NCBI GenBank assembly: GCA_002483365.1
Contig: DLHT01000006.1
Span: forward strand, 62,001-126,000
DNA length: 64,000 nucleotides
Reading direction: 5' to 3'
From: Cellvibrio sp. UBA7661
Lineage (GTDB): Bacteria > Pseudomonadota > Gammaproteobacteria > Pseudomonadales > Cellvibrionaceae
Shown: positions 16,611 through 25,776 of the stretch, piece by piece
Layout of the letters: each line of letters starts with the position of its first letter
Position numbering within the stretch: position 1 is the stretch's first letter
The notes under the pieces: generated by a model
Seen by the model: only the letters and a program-made list of their open reading frames with translations
Told to the model about the DNA's origin: nothing
The model's database searches: none
Made by a program: the position numbers and the translations under genes

Positions 16611-17885
16611 ATGACTTTATTTGCTGAATACAGCCAAGTGCTGTTCGTTCTAGCCTGTGTCTTCGGCCTGTTTATGGCGTGGGGTATCGGTGCGAATGAC
16701 GTATCCAACGCAATGGGCACCTCAGTAGGCTCACGCGCCCTGACCATGAAACAGGCAATCCTGATTGCGATGGTATTTGAGTTTGCCGGTGCCTATCTTG
16801 CAGGCGGTGAAGTGACAGAAACCATCCGCAGCGGCATCGTTGAGCTGGATGTAATGACCAGTCATCCGGATTTATTCGTGTTTGGCATGTTGTCATCACT
16901 CCTTGCAGCAGGTACCTGGTTGTTAATTGCCAGTATCCTCGGTTGGCCAGTATCCACCACCCACTCCATCGTCGGCGCGATTATCGGTTTCTCCGCAGTG
17001 GGCATTTCGGTTGATGCGGTGCAATGGGGTCAGGTCTGGGGCATCGTGGGCAGCTGGGTCATCACACCCGTAATTGCCGGTGTTCTCTCCTTCTGGATTT
17101 TCCGCTCTGTACAACATCTTATTCTCGACACTGAAGATCCCTTCACCAACGCCAAGCGTTACATCCCGATTTATATGTTTGCCGTTGGGTTTTTCCTTTC
17201 CATGGTGACCATCCTCAAAGGTTTGAAGTACGTACTGAAAGAACATCATCTTGATTTCAGCTTTATACAAGCCGTTATGATCGCGGCAGTGATTGGCGTG
17301 CTTGTGGCGGGTATAGGTATGTATTTACTCAGCCGCATCACCCAGGATGCCGCAGCGGACAAAAACAACCGCTTCTCAAGCGTTGAGCGCGTATTCGGCG
17401 TGTTGATGATTTTCACGGCTTGCTCTATGGCATTTGCCCATGGCTCCAACGATGTTGCCAACGCGGTAGGCCCTATGGCTGCCGTGATCAGTGTTGTCGA
17501 ATCCGGTGCAGTAGGTGCAAAAGCGGCTGTAGCACCCTGGGTGCTGCTGCTGGGTGGTATCGGTATCGTTGTTGGTCTTGCCACTTATGGCTATAAAGTA
17601 ATGCAAACCATCGGTAAAAAAATCACCGAACTCACCCCAAGCCGTGGCTTTGCTGCTGAGATGGCTGCGGCCGCAACGGTTGTTATCGCATCCGGTATTG
17701 GTTTGCCTATCTCCACCACCCACACATTGGTAGGTGCAGTACTCGGTGTTGGTTTGGCGCGCGGTATTGGCGCACTTAACCTGCGCGTGATCGGCGGCAT
17801 CTTTGCCTCATGGGTAATCACTCTGCCCGCAGGTGCAGGTCTTTCGATTTTGTTCTTCTTTTTCTTCAAAGGCGTCTTCAGCTAA
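16611..17885 (+). CDS. pit: Low-affinity inorganic phosphate transporter, PiT/PHO4 family
   Basis: 424 residues with about ten membrane helices. It carries both halves of the PiT signature: GANDVSNAMGTSVGSRALT near residue 27 and GSNDVANAVGPMAA near residue 280. Each half also has the P-S/T-STTH motif (GWPVSTTHSIVGAI and GLPISTTHTLVGAV), reflecting the internal duplication of the family. It moves metal-phosphate or phosphate with H+ or Na+ across the inner membrane. Second gene of a two-gene unit with the DUF47 regulator, closed by a terminator 38 bp downstream. Confidence 0.95.
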   Translation: MTLFAEYSQVLFVLACVFGLFMAWGIGANDVSNAMGTSVGSRALTMKQAILIAMVFEFAGAYLAGGEVTETIRSGIVELDVMTSHPDLFVFGMLSSLLAAGTWLLIASILGWPVSTTHSIVGAIIGFSAVGISVDAVQWGQVWGIVGSWVITPVIAGVLSFWIFRSVQHLILDTEDPFTNAKRYIPIYMFAVGFFLSMVTILKGLKYVLKEHHLDFSFIQAVMIAAVIGVLVAGIGMYLLSRITQDAAADKNNRFSSVERVFGVLMIFTACSMAFAHGSNDVANAVGPMAAVISVVESGAVGAKAAVAPWVLLLGGIGIVVGLATYGYKVMQTIGKKITELTPSRGFAAEMAAAATVVIASGIGLPISTTHTLVGAVLGVGLARGIGALNLRVIGGIFASWVITLPAGAGLSILFFFFFKGVFS

Positions 17886-17922
17886 TTTTTCAACGACGTA
17901 TTGGAGCCTTTGTGCTCGCGCC

Positions 17923-17956
17923 AAACCCGAGCCGGAACTCCGCCTCGGGTTTTTTA
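17923..17956 (+). terminator. Rho-independent terminator after the Pit gene
   Basis: Stem AAACCCGAG (17923-17931) with CTCGGGTTT (17944-17952), extended inside by CGGA/TCCG around a 2-nt loop, followed by TTTTTTATT. Confidence 0.88.
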
Positions 17957-18061
17957 TTGCCTGCTTTTCAGTGGCTTTGCCCTACCTCGGGGTACTTGCA
18001 TTTTTACCGGCAATCATCGATAACACCGGCATAGTCTTTAACGGTTACCCGTGGATCATTC

Positions 18062-19216
18062 ATGAGCGTTGATTTCAAACATTACCAACATCACCTGCAG
18101 CAACTGGTGGCATTACCATCGGTAAGCTGCGCGGTGCCCGAGTGGGACATGAGCAACCGCGCGGTCATTGATTATCTCGCTAATTGTTTTGCGGATTTGG
18201 GCTTTAATACTCAGGTACTGCCACTTGAGCAAACCGGCAAAGCCAATTTGGTGGCTACATTCGGTAGCGGCGATGGAGGCCTGGTGCTCGCAGGTCATAG
18301 CGATACTGTTCCCTACGATGCCAACCGTTGGCAAACCGATCCGTTCACCCTCACTGAAAAAAACGGCAAGCTGTACGGCTTGGGTGCCACCGATATGAAA
18401 GGGTTTTTCCCGGTCATTATTGAAGCGGTCAAACCCTATTTGTCGCACGCCTTCCGCCATCCACTTGTGGTACTCGCCACAGCTGACGAAGAAAGCAGTA
18501 TGAGTGGCGCGCGTGCGCTGGCCCGCACAGGCATACCCGGCGCTACGCCACGTTACGCGGTGATTGGTGAACCAACTAATCTGGTGCCGATTCGCGCACA
18601 CAAAGGCATCATGATGGAAGCGATACGCGTGCAAGGCCATAGCGGCCACTCATCCAATCCCGCACTCGGAAAAAACGCATTGGAAGCGATGAATCTGGTC
18701 ATGACCGAACTCATGCAATTGCGTGGCGAACTACAATTGAAATATAGCAACCCGACATTTGCCGTGCAAACGCCCACACTGAATTTGGGCTGTATTCACG
18801 GCGGTGACGGAGCAAACCGCATTTGTGGAAGCTGCGAATTACATTTTGATTTGCGTTTATTGCCGGGAATGGATAACGATGAATTGCGCGCTATCATCCA
18901 ACGGCGCTTGCGACCGATTGCCGAACATAGCGGAACCGATATTGTTTTATCGTCGCTGTTTGAAGGCGTCGATCCATTTGGTGAAGACGAACATAGCGAT
19001 CTGGTAAAAGCCTGCGAACAACTAACCGGTAACCGCTCCGACAGCGTTGCCTTCGCTACCGAAGCTCCGTTTATGCAACAACTGGGTATGCAGACACTGG
19101 TTCTAGGGCCTGGCTCAATCGATCAGGCACACCAACCGGATGAATTTATTCCATTGGATCAGATTGCACCAGCAGTTACTGTACTGCGCAAACTGATCGA
19201 AAAATTTTGCTTGTAA
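18062..19216 (+). CDS. argE: Acetylornithine deacetylase
   Basis: 384 residues. M20-family metallopeptidase: first zinc ligand motif LAGHSDTVPYDANRWQTDPF (near residue 79), second GATDMKGFF (Asp ligand), acidic catalytic stretch ATADEESSMSGA, and the GHSGHSSNPALG dimerisation-domain loop typical of ArgE. It hydrolyses N-acetylornithine to ornithine in the linear arginine pathway. The start ATG 18062 has only a weak ribosome-binding site. argA starts 26 bp downstream, so the first and fifth steps of the pathway are cotranscribed, as in several gammaproteobacteria. Confidence 0.95.
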   Translation: MSVDFKHYQHHLQQLVALPSVSCAVPEWDMSNRAVIDYLANCFADLGFNTQVLPLEQTGKANLVATFGSGDGGLVLAGHSDTVPYDANRWQTDPFTLTEKNGKLYGLGATDMKGFFPVIIEAVKPYLSHAFRHPLVVLATADEESSMSGARALARTGIPGATPRYAVIGEPTNLVPIRAHKGIMMEAIRVQGHSGHSSNPALGKNALEAMNLVMTELMQLRGELQLKYSNPTFAVQTPTLNLGCIHGGDGANRICGSCELHFDLRLLPGMDNDELRAIIQRRLRPIAEHSGTDIVLSSLFEGVDPFGEDEHSDLVKACEQLTGNRSDSVAFATEAPFMQQLGMQTLVLGPGSIDQAHQPDEFIPLDQIAPAVTVLRKLIEKFCL

Positions 19217-19242
19217 ATGTGCAATTAACAACGAGAACTATT

Positions 19243-20559
19243 GTGCCGACCAACACTCAAGATTACGTAAAGTGGTTTCGTCATTCCACGCCCTACATCA
19301 ACAGACACAGCGATAAAACGTTTGTGATCATGCTGCCCGGCGAAGCCATCACCCACACCAACTTTCACAATATCGTCCATGATATTGCGCTGCTATGCAG
19401 CCTCGATGTGCGTCTGGTTCTGGTACATGGCGCGCGCCCACAAATTGATGAGCGCTTGCAAACTGCCGATACCTACAGCAGTTTTCATAAAAACTTACGT
19501 ATCACCGACAGTGAAAGTTTGAGCCTTGTTATTCAAGCGATTGGCGAGGCGAGAACGATTGTTGAAGCAGCCCTTTCCACCAGTCTGCCAAATTCGCCAA
19601 TGCACGATGCCGATATGCAAGTAATTAGCGGCAATTTTGTTGTCGCCATGCCTTACGGTGTAATTGATGGTGTGGATTTGCAACATACCGGCAAAGTACG
19701 CAAGGTGCACACTCGCTCATTAAATGCAGCGCTGGATTCCGGTGCAGTTGTACTGCTATCGCCAATTGCCTACTCACCAACGGGCGAAATTTTTAATTTA
19801 TCGTTCAACGATGTAGCGACCCACGTTGCCAGCGCAATTAAAGCGGATAAATTTTTGGCGTTCGTCGCAGGCAATGGTGTAAGTGACAACGAAGGAAACC
19901 TGATTCGTCAATTATCCTTGCAAGAGTGCAAAACCTACCTCACCGAACAAGGCGATCAAATCGGCTTTGATTTACAGCAAGCTATCAGTGCTTGTTATTT
20001 GAGTTGCCTGCAAGGCGTACAACGCGCACAACTCATCAGCTATGAAACTGACGGTGCTTTGCTCACCGAATTATTTACCCGCGACGGTCTGGGAACCATG
20101 ATTTACTCCGGGTATTACGAGCAGTTGCGCTCTGCCACTATCGATGATGTCGGTGGAATTATCGAATTAATTCGCCCTCTTGAAGAGGAAGGAATTCTGG
20201 TGAGGCGCTCACGCGAAGCATTGGAAATCGAAATCAATAAATTTCATGTCATGGAAAAAGACGGAACCATTATCGCTTGCGCCGCGCTTTACCCTTATGG
20301 CGATATGGCTGAACTGTCTTGCGTCGCCACGCACCCGGATTATCGGAATGGTGGGCGCGCAGCACAACTGTTGCAACAAATTGAGGCGCAAGCGCGCAAG
20401 CAAAAAATCAAACAATTATTTTTACTGACCACACAAACGGCACATTGGTTTATCGAACAAGGTTTTATGCAGGGTAAATTGGAAGATCTACCAGTACAGA
20501 AGCAACTTTTATATAACTACCAGCGCAACTCCAAGATTTTTATGAAGCCATTGGAATAG
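19243..20559 (+). CDS. argA: N-acetylglutamate synthase
   Basis: 438 residues. I choose GTG 19243 because homologous ArgA proteins begin a few residues before YVKWFRHSTPYIN; the frame opens at TTG 19207 inside argE. The N-terminal amino-acid-kinase domain (VIMLPGEAI, LVLVHGARPQIDERL) binds the arginine feedback effector. The C-terminal GNAT domain (IIELIRPLEEEGILVRRSRE, then CVATHPDYRNGGRAAQLLQ with the acetyl-CoA loop) carries catalysis: acetyl-CoA plus glutamate gives N-acetylglutamate. This is the classical two-domain form. Operon partner of argE. No ARG box was recognised upstream of argE. Confidence 0.95.
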   Translation: MPTNTQDYVKWFRHSTPYINRHSDKTFVIMLPGEAITHTNFHNIVHDIALLCSLDVRLVLVHGARPQIDERLQTADTYSSFHKNLRITDSESLSLVIQAIGEARTIVEAALSTSLPNSPMHDADMQVISGNFVVAMPYGVIDGVDLQHTGKVRKVHTRSLNAALDSGAVVLLSPIAYSPTGEIFNLSFNDVATHVASAIKADKFLAFVAGNGVSDNEGNLIRQLSLQECKTYLTEQGDQIGFDLQQAISACYLSCLQGVQRAQLISYETDGALLTELFTRDGLGTMIYSGYYEQLRSATIDDVGGIIELIRPLEEEGILVRRSREALEIEINKFHVMEKDGTIIACAALYPYGDMAELSCVATHPDYRNGGRAAQLLQQIEAQARKQKIKQLFLLTTQTAHWFIEQGFMQGKLEDLPVQKQLLYNYQRNSKIFMKPLE

Positions 20560-20734
20560 TCATTTTATTTTCTGCCTCAATGGTTCCGGGGCAGTACTCT
20601 GCATGACGGCACCTGATGTCAATGCCGGAATTCCGCCTTTTCTGGTATGCTTCTTATCCTTTCAATACCCTTTACAATACTGATTTTCCCCACCGCCGTT
20701 AGCACAAGCAACAGGCTTTATGAGGTTAAGCGTT

Positions 20735-22579
20735 ATGCCAATCTACCGTTCCAAAACCACCACAGCAGGCCGCAATATGGCAGGTGCACGCGCCTTGTGG
20801 CGTGCTACAGGCATGAAGGATGAAGATTTCCAAAAGCCCATCATCGCCATCGCCAACTCATTCACCCAGTTCGTGCCAGGGCACGTACACCTTAAGGATT
20901 TGGGTCAGTTAGTTGCACGTGAAATCGAAAAGGCCGGCGGTGTGGCAAAAGAATTCAACACCATAGCGGTAGATGACGGTATCGCTATGGGACATGACGG
21001 TATGCTCTATAGCTTGCCATCACGCGACATCATCGCCGACTCAGTTGAATACATGGTCAATGCTCACTGCGCTGATGCTATTGTGTGCATTTCTAACTGC
21101 GACAAAATCACTCCGGGAATGTTAATGGCAGCAATGCGCCTGAATGTTCCGGTTATTTTCGTTTCGGGTGGGCCAATGGAGGCCGGTAAAACCAAACTGG
21201 CAGATCACAAGCTCGATTTGGTCGATGCCATCGTCATCGGTACAGATAAAAACGCCAGCGACGAACTTGTTGAAGCTTACGAACGTTCTGCATGCCCAAC
21301 CTGCGGCTCTTGTTCCGGCATGTTTACTGCCAACTCGATGAACTGTCTCACTGAAGCCTTGGGTCTATCACTCCCCGGTAACGGATCAACTTTGGCGACC
21401 CATGCGGACCGCGAGCGCCTGTTCCTTGAAGCAGGCCGTCGCATCGTTGAAATCACCAAACGTTACTACGAACAAGACGACGAAAGTGTATTGCCGCGCT
21501 CTATTGCCAGTTTCGAAGCTTTCGAAAATGCGATGGCGCTCGACATAGCAATGGGCGGCTCCACTAACACCATTCTTCATTTACTCGCAGCGGCTCAAGA
21601 AGGGGAAGTGCCTTTCACCATGACAGACATTGATCGCCTGAGCCGTAAAGTGCCGCAGCTCTGCAAAGTTGCACCCAATACCCAGAAATACCATATGGAA
21701 GATGTGCATCGCGCCGGTGGTGTTTTTGGCATTCTTGCGGAATTGAATCGCGGCGGGCTGATCCACAACCAAGTTCCTACTGTTCACAGCAAAACGCTAC
21801 AGGAAGGATTGAATAAATGGGACATCGTCAGTACCAGCGATGAATCTGTTGCCCAATTCTTCCGCGCAGGTCCAGCAGGAATCCCAACCCAGGTCGCTTT
21901 TAGTCAAGCCACCCGCTGGCCTACGCTGGATGCCGACCGCGTCGAGGGCTGTATTCGCTCGGTTGAACATGCCTATTCCAAAGAGGGCGGCCTCGCTGTT
22001 TTGAAGGGCAATATCGCATTAGATGGCTGTGTCGTTAAAACTTCTGGTGTCGATGAAAGCATCTGGGTTTTTGAGGGGCCGGCTTATGTGGTTGAAAGCC
22101 AGGATCAAGCAGTTAAAGATATTCTCGATGGTAAAGTAAAAGCAGGTGATGTAGTTGTAATCCGCTACGAAGGCCCTAAAGGCGGCCCTGGCATGCAAGA
22201 AATGCTCTACCCAACTAGCTATCTTAAATCCCAAGGCTTGGGCAAAGCATGTGCACTGCTTACAGATGGTCGCTTTTCAGGTGGAACATCAGGCCTGTCT
22301 ATTGGCCACGCCTCACCAGAAGCAGCAGCTGGAGGTGCGATTGGCTTAGTTAGAACCGGTGATATTATTCATATCGATATTCCCAACCGCAGTATTAACG
22401 TACTTTTATCAGATGCAGAATTGGACGCACGCCGTATCGCAGAAAATGCCAAAGGCCCGCTCGCCTGGAAACCTTCAGAGGTTCGCCCACGCAAGGTCAC
22501 AGCATCTCTCAAAGCCTACGCCATGCTTGCAACCAGCGCCGATAAGGGAGCCGTCAGGGATTTAAGCAAATTGGATTAA
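20735..22579 (+). CDS. ilvD: Dihydroxy-acid dehydratase
   Basis: 614 residues from ATG 20735, nine bases after GAGG; ATG 20720 would place the start inside that site. It aligns by eye with E. coli IlvD from the first residues (MPIYRSKTTTAGRNMAGARALWRATGM broken as usual). Cysteines for the Fe-S cluster are in ISNCDKITPGM and CPTCGSCSGMFTANSM; the DGRFSGGTSGLSIGH motif is conserved. It dehydrates 2,3-dihydroxy-acids to 2-keto acids in isoleucine and valine synthesis. Monocistronic here, ending at a strong palindromic terminator. Confidence 0.97.
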   Translation: MPIYRSKTTTAGRNMAGARALWRATGMKDEDFQKPIIAIANSFTQFVPGHVHLKDLGQLVAREIEKAGGVAKEFNTIAVDDGIAMGHDGMLYSLPSRDIIADSVEYMVNAHCADAIVCISNCDKITPGMLMAAMRLNVPVIFVSGGPMEAGKTKLADHKLDLVDAIVIGTDKNASDELVEAYERSACPTCGSCSGMFTANSMNCLTEALGLSLPGNGSTLATHADRERLFLEAGRRIVEITKRYYEQDDESVLPRSIASFEAFENAMALDIAMGGSTNTILHLLAAAQEGEVPFTMTDIDRLSRKVPQLCKVAPNTQKYHMEDVHRAGGVFGILAELNRGGLIHNQVPTVHSKTLQEGLNKWDIVSTSDESVAQFFRAGPAGIPTQVAFSQATRWPTLDADRVEGCIRSVEHAYSKEGGLAVLKGNIALDGCVVKTSGVDESIWVFEGPAYVVESQDQAVKDILDGKVKAGDVVVIRYEGPKGGPGMQEMLYPTSYLKSQGLGKACALLTDGRFSGGTSGLSIGHASPEAAAGGAIGLVRTGDIIHIDIPNRSINVLLSDAELDARRIAENAKGPLAWKPSEVRPRKVTASLKAYAMLATSADKGAVRDLSKLD

Positions 22580-22699
22580 ATGATTCTGCCAATATCTATA
22601 AGTAACAACGATATGGTATTGGCAAAATTATTTCTCGCTGGTAAATCTTGCTCACCGGTGTAATTTAGTTAATCAGAAGTTCTTTGTTTCAAATAGAGT

Positions 22700-22739
22700 A
22701 AAAACAAAAAAGCCAGCATATGCTGGCTTTTTTGTTTTT
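22700..22739. terminator. Perfect palindromic bidirectional terminator (ilvD / TonB operon)
   Basis: Two 20-bp arms, exactly complementary and with no spacer, meet at 22719/22720. The GCCAGCAT core is flanked by A and T runs on both sides, so it can terminate ilvD from the left and the TonB operon from the right. Confidence 0.93.
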
Positions 22740-22755
22740 AGCTGAATGACAAGAG

Positions 22756-24135
22756 CTAGTCTTGGTTAGCCAACTCTTGTTTTTTCTTTTCTCTTTCACA
22801 GAAAGCAATCCATTGAGCGGCCACTTTAGATGAACGAGCATCTTTACCAGCCTCTCTGAAGAACTTGATAGCTTCATCATAATTCTTCAATTCAAACTCT
22901 GCTTGAGCAACAGTTAAGTTAGCGTAGTCAACACGCTTGATGCCGCCTTTACGCAAAGCATCACGCCCCCATTTGGACGCATCTTTGAATTTATCATTCG
23001 CAAGATAAGCCTGAGCCAAACCAATAATTAACTCGCCATCAGTTGATTTCGTTGCAGCACGCTCATACTCAACCAAAGATTCTTTGGCGTTCTGCGCGAG
23101 ACGCAATGCATCAGCAAGAGTTTTCAGATTTTTAGCTGTTGGCTCTATGACCTTATCAGTATAGATACCTTTTCTCAGAACCTTAGCTGCCTTGTAAGGG
23201 GTTTCAGCCTCAAGGAAAGAATAAGCCAAGTTAACCAGATCTCTCTCGGTTGTCAGACCACCCATTAAATAACACGTTTCCATTGCATGAAGCGCATCAT
23301 TTGTACGATCTAACACGCGATAGACTTGAGAGAGCTGCTTCCAGTATTGTGCCTTTGGATAATGCTTAATCAGCTTTTCCAAAACAACCAAACCACTCTT
23401 ATAGTCTTCTTTATCAAAATACAAACCACGCTGCAAAATAAACCAGGACTCAGCTGGCACTTTGCCTGCAGCTTCCTGAGCTTTCACAGCTTCGTTTATA
23501 TTTAATAAAGCATTCTTACTATCATCCAATTGATAATACAAAGTGGCGAACATATAAGAATCTTCAGGCTTTAACTTTTCTGCAAAGTCTGTCCATTTCA
23601 GCAACGTTTCTAACGCTTTCTTGGGATTATCAAGTTGCGAATACAGCTGACCAACAATACGAATAGTTGATGATTCAGTTGCTAACGGCATGTTGGGGCT
23701 TAATGCGAGCATTTTATTAAAGCTCTCGATAGCCTTCGCATAGTTTTCGACACCTAAATATGCATAACCCATATACTGATGCAACAGTACTTTTTCATAA
23801 GGATTTGCTTTCGCAGAGTTAGCTTCCATCTGATTCAAAAGCTGCATTGCTTTGCGTGGGTCGGGCTTTACAGATTCATCCTGCGGTTGCAGAAAGTTAG
23901 CAGCCTCAGTAATTTTTTTACCGAACGACTCAGATACGTTTGGAAACTTACGTTGCTGCGCACCAGCATATTTGTTTTTCGCCGTTACTTGAGCATGAGC
24001 AACAGATAACGATAACTGCACACCGGGTGCTACTGCTGAAACGATATTGTTTATTAATACAGGCGATACAGCTATCAAACCAGCCAACAGAGTGCGATTA
24101 AGAGCAACTGAAACGGCAGGAAATACTTGTTTCAT
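22756..24135 (-). CDS. TPR protein of the TonB2/TtpC system
   Basis: 459 residues with an N-terminal signal (LLAGLIAVSPVLINNIVSAVA) and cleavage near VAHAQ. Repeated tetratricopeptide units follow (YMGYAYLGVENYAKAIESFNKML, broken as usual; TLYYQLDDSKNALLNINEAVK; LAQAYLANDKFKDASKWGRDAL). The last gene of a six-gene operon, 11 bp after tonB. In Vibrio-type TonB2 clusters a periplasmic TPR protein occupies the same place; it probably scaffolds the transducer or receptors. The C-terminus is basic. Ends just before a shared terminator. Confidence 0.88.
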   Translation of the reverse strand: MKQVFPAVSVALNRTLLAGLIAVSPVLINNIVSAVAPGVQLSLSVAHAQVTAKNKYAGAQQRKFPNVSESFGKKITEAANFLQPQDESVKPDPRKAMQLLNQMEANSAKANPYEKVLLHQYMGYAYLGVENYAKAIESFNKMLALSPNMPLATESSTIRIVGQLYSQLDNPKKALETLLKWTDFAEKLKPEDSYMFATLYYQLDDSKNALLNINEAVKAQEAAGKVPAESWFILQRGLYFDKEDYKSGLVVLEKLIKHYPKAQYWKQLSQVYRVLDRTNDALHAMETCYLMGGLTTERDLVNLAYSFLEAETPYKAAKVLRKGIYTDKVIEPTAKNLKTLADALRLAQNAKESLVEYERAATKSTDGELIIGLAQAYLANDKFKDASKWGRDALRKGGIKRVDYANLTVAQAEFELKNYDEAIKFFREAGKDARSSKVAAQWIAFCEREKKKQELANQD

Positions 24136-24146
24136 TTCATTACCCC

Positions 24147-24773
24147 TTATTTCTGCATCTCGTAAGTGAAGCGGTTTTTCACACCGGGAACTTCTACCGC
24201 TTTCCCATCAACCACTTTCGGCTTGTATTTGAACTTCAGTGCAGCCTTAACAGATGCACGGTTGAATACAGTAGTCGGCTTGCCTTCTTTTGTGATGCAC
24301 TGATCAGGAATAGGCTGTGGGTCACGGGTAGTACCGGTTTCCGTTACTGTGTAAACCACTGTGCAGAAACCTTCAATTCCACGCGATAAAGCTGTACTTG
24401 GGTACTCAGGCGGAACCTTCACGATAGGCAGGTATTCACCCTCGCTAAAAGCCAATGAGTTGCCACCAACATCAATATCAGCTTTGGCAACAGGCGCACT
24501 CATGTTTAACGCATCGCCAGAAACATCCGGAGCTTCAAACTCTGGCTCCGGCAGATCAGGAGGAGTTTCAGGCTCTTGTGGTTTCTCTGGCTTTGCATCT
24601 TCCATGCGAGTTTCAATTTTGGTATCAGACATACGAATATCTGGGATTTTCACAGACTTTGACTCATCAGGTGGAGCAAACTCTGTGTTAACCAAACTAT
24701 TCATCAAAAACAGGAGTCCAAGTGTGGTAACTACCCCGAGGATTCCCGCTATGGTTACTTTAGTAGGATTCAT
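24147..24773 (-). CDS. tonB: TonB-family energy transducer
   Basis: 208 residues. One N-terminal membrane helix (ITIAGILGVVTTLGLLFLMN, about residues 7-28), a short Pro/Glu-rich periplasmic linker (PEKPQEPETPPDLPEPEFE), and the C-terminal TonB domain with YPSTALSRGIEGFCTVVYTV and FKYKPKVVDGKAVEV. The short linker is typical of TonB2-type proteins. It carries proton-motive energy from ExbB/ExbD to outer-membrane receptors such as those at 43.4-46.5 and 53.7-57.0 kb, although pairing with these is an inference. Lies 5 bp after exbD. Confidence 0.93.
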   Translation of the reverse strand: MNPTKVTIAGILGVVTTLGLLFLMNSLVNTEFAPPDESKSVKIPDIRMSDTKIETRMEDAKPEKPQEPETPPDLPEPEFEAPDVSGDALNMSAPVAKADIDVGGNSLAFSEGEYLPIVKVPPEYPSTALSRGIEGFCTVVYTVTETGTTRDPQPIPDQCITKEGKPTTVFNRASVKAALKFKYKPKVVDGKAVEVPGVKNRFTYEMQK

Positions 24774-24778
24774 AGCTA

Positions 24779-25183
24779 TTAATTCTTCTCAGTAGATACA
24801 CTTACATCGGTCACGCCAGCTGTGCGAGCTGCGTTCGCTATCTCAACTACAAACTTGATATCAGCATCTTTATCAGCCTGAATAGAAATAGCACCCTTTG
24901 GATTGTCTACACGCATACGCTCTATTGCTTGGCGCAAATTACGCGAATCAATTTTTTTCTTATCCATCCAGATTTCGTTATCAGCACCAACGGCAATCAA
25001 TATACTTGCGTTTGGCTTGTCATCCGCAGTGTTCGCATCTGGCCGGGTTACATCTTTACCGGTTTCTTTGATGAAAGTTGCAGTAACAATAAAGAAGATC
25101 AACATAATGAACACAACGTCCAACATGGGCGTTAAGTCAATTGCTTGAGCCTCTTCTTCTCGTTTGGGATTATTCCTGCTCAT
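24779..25183 (-). CDS. exbD: ExbD-family proton-channel subunit
   Basis: 134 residues: a cytoplasmic N-terminus, one membrane helix with the conserved acidic residue (IDLTPMLDVVFIMLIFFIVT, Asp in PMLDVV), and a periplasmic domain. The Asp carries protons in ExbD/TolR. It works with the ExbB protein encoded 54 bp upstream and TonB 5 bp downstream. Confidence 0.95.
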   Translation of the reverse strand: MSRNNPKREEEAQAIDLTPMLDVVFIMLIFFIVTATFIKETGKDVTRPDANTADDKPNASILIAVGADNEIWMDKKKIDSRNLRQAIERMRVDNPKGAISIQADKDADIKFVVEIANAARTAGVTDVSVSTEKN

Positions 25184-25237
25184 GAGACATCTCTTTCATA
25201 CAGGTTAAAATTTATCACCACTAATGGATCACTATAA

Positions 25238-25765
25238 TTAGTGATCCATTGTCAAATGATCTGCAAACAATGCCTTTTCACTGTCAGAGACACGAGTCAA
25301 ATAAGTACTGGCAAAAACACCTGAAATTGCAGCAACCATTCCAGCCATTGTAGGGATAGTAGCTTTTGATACACCACCAGCCATTGATTTGGCATCACCG
25401 CCACCGGTATTCGCCAGAACACCAAATACGTCAATCATACCTGTTACCGTACCCAGCAGCCCCATCAATGGACAAATTGCAACGAGTGCGCCGATCAAAT
25501 CAAGGTTTGCGCTAATTTTATCGTTCATGCGAGAAATCATTGCATTGCGGATTTGGTGAGCATTCCAGGACTTGCGCTCTTTGCGAGCCTCCCAAGCATT
25601 TAATTGACTTTGAATCTGCCCTCTTAGATTACCTTTGAAGTAGATAACTCGTTCAAAAATGAGTGCCCACATAACAAAGGTCAAGGCAGCAATGAGATAC
25701 ATTACAAAACCACCTTGATCCAAGAAGGCTTTAAGGTTTCCGAAAAAATCCATTAAAGCCTGCAT
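25238..25765 (-). CDS. exbB: ExbB-family proton-channel subunit
   Basis: 175 residues, three predicted membrane helices: GGFVMYLIAALTFVMWALIF near the N-terminus, then the MotA/TolQ/ExbB signature LDLIGALVAICPLMGLLGTVTGM-type region and a final helix with TIPTMAGMVAAISGVFAS. It forms the pentameric channel with ExbD. The short length and position directly after a TtpC-like gene match ExbB2 of Vibrio. Confidence 0.93.
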   Translation of the reverse strand: MQALMDFFGNLKAFLDQGGFVMYLIAALTFVMWALIFERVIYFKGNLRGQIQSQLNAWEARKERKSWNAHQIRNAMISRMNDKISANLDLIGALVAICPLMGLLGTVTGMIDVFGVLANTGGGDAKSMAGGVSKATIPTMAGMVAAISGVFASTYLTRVSDSEKALFADHLTMDH

Positions 25766-25776
25766 GGTTTAATCTC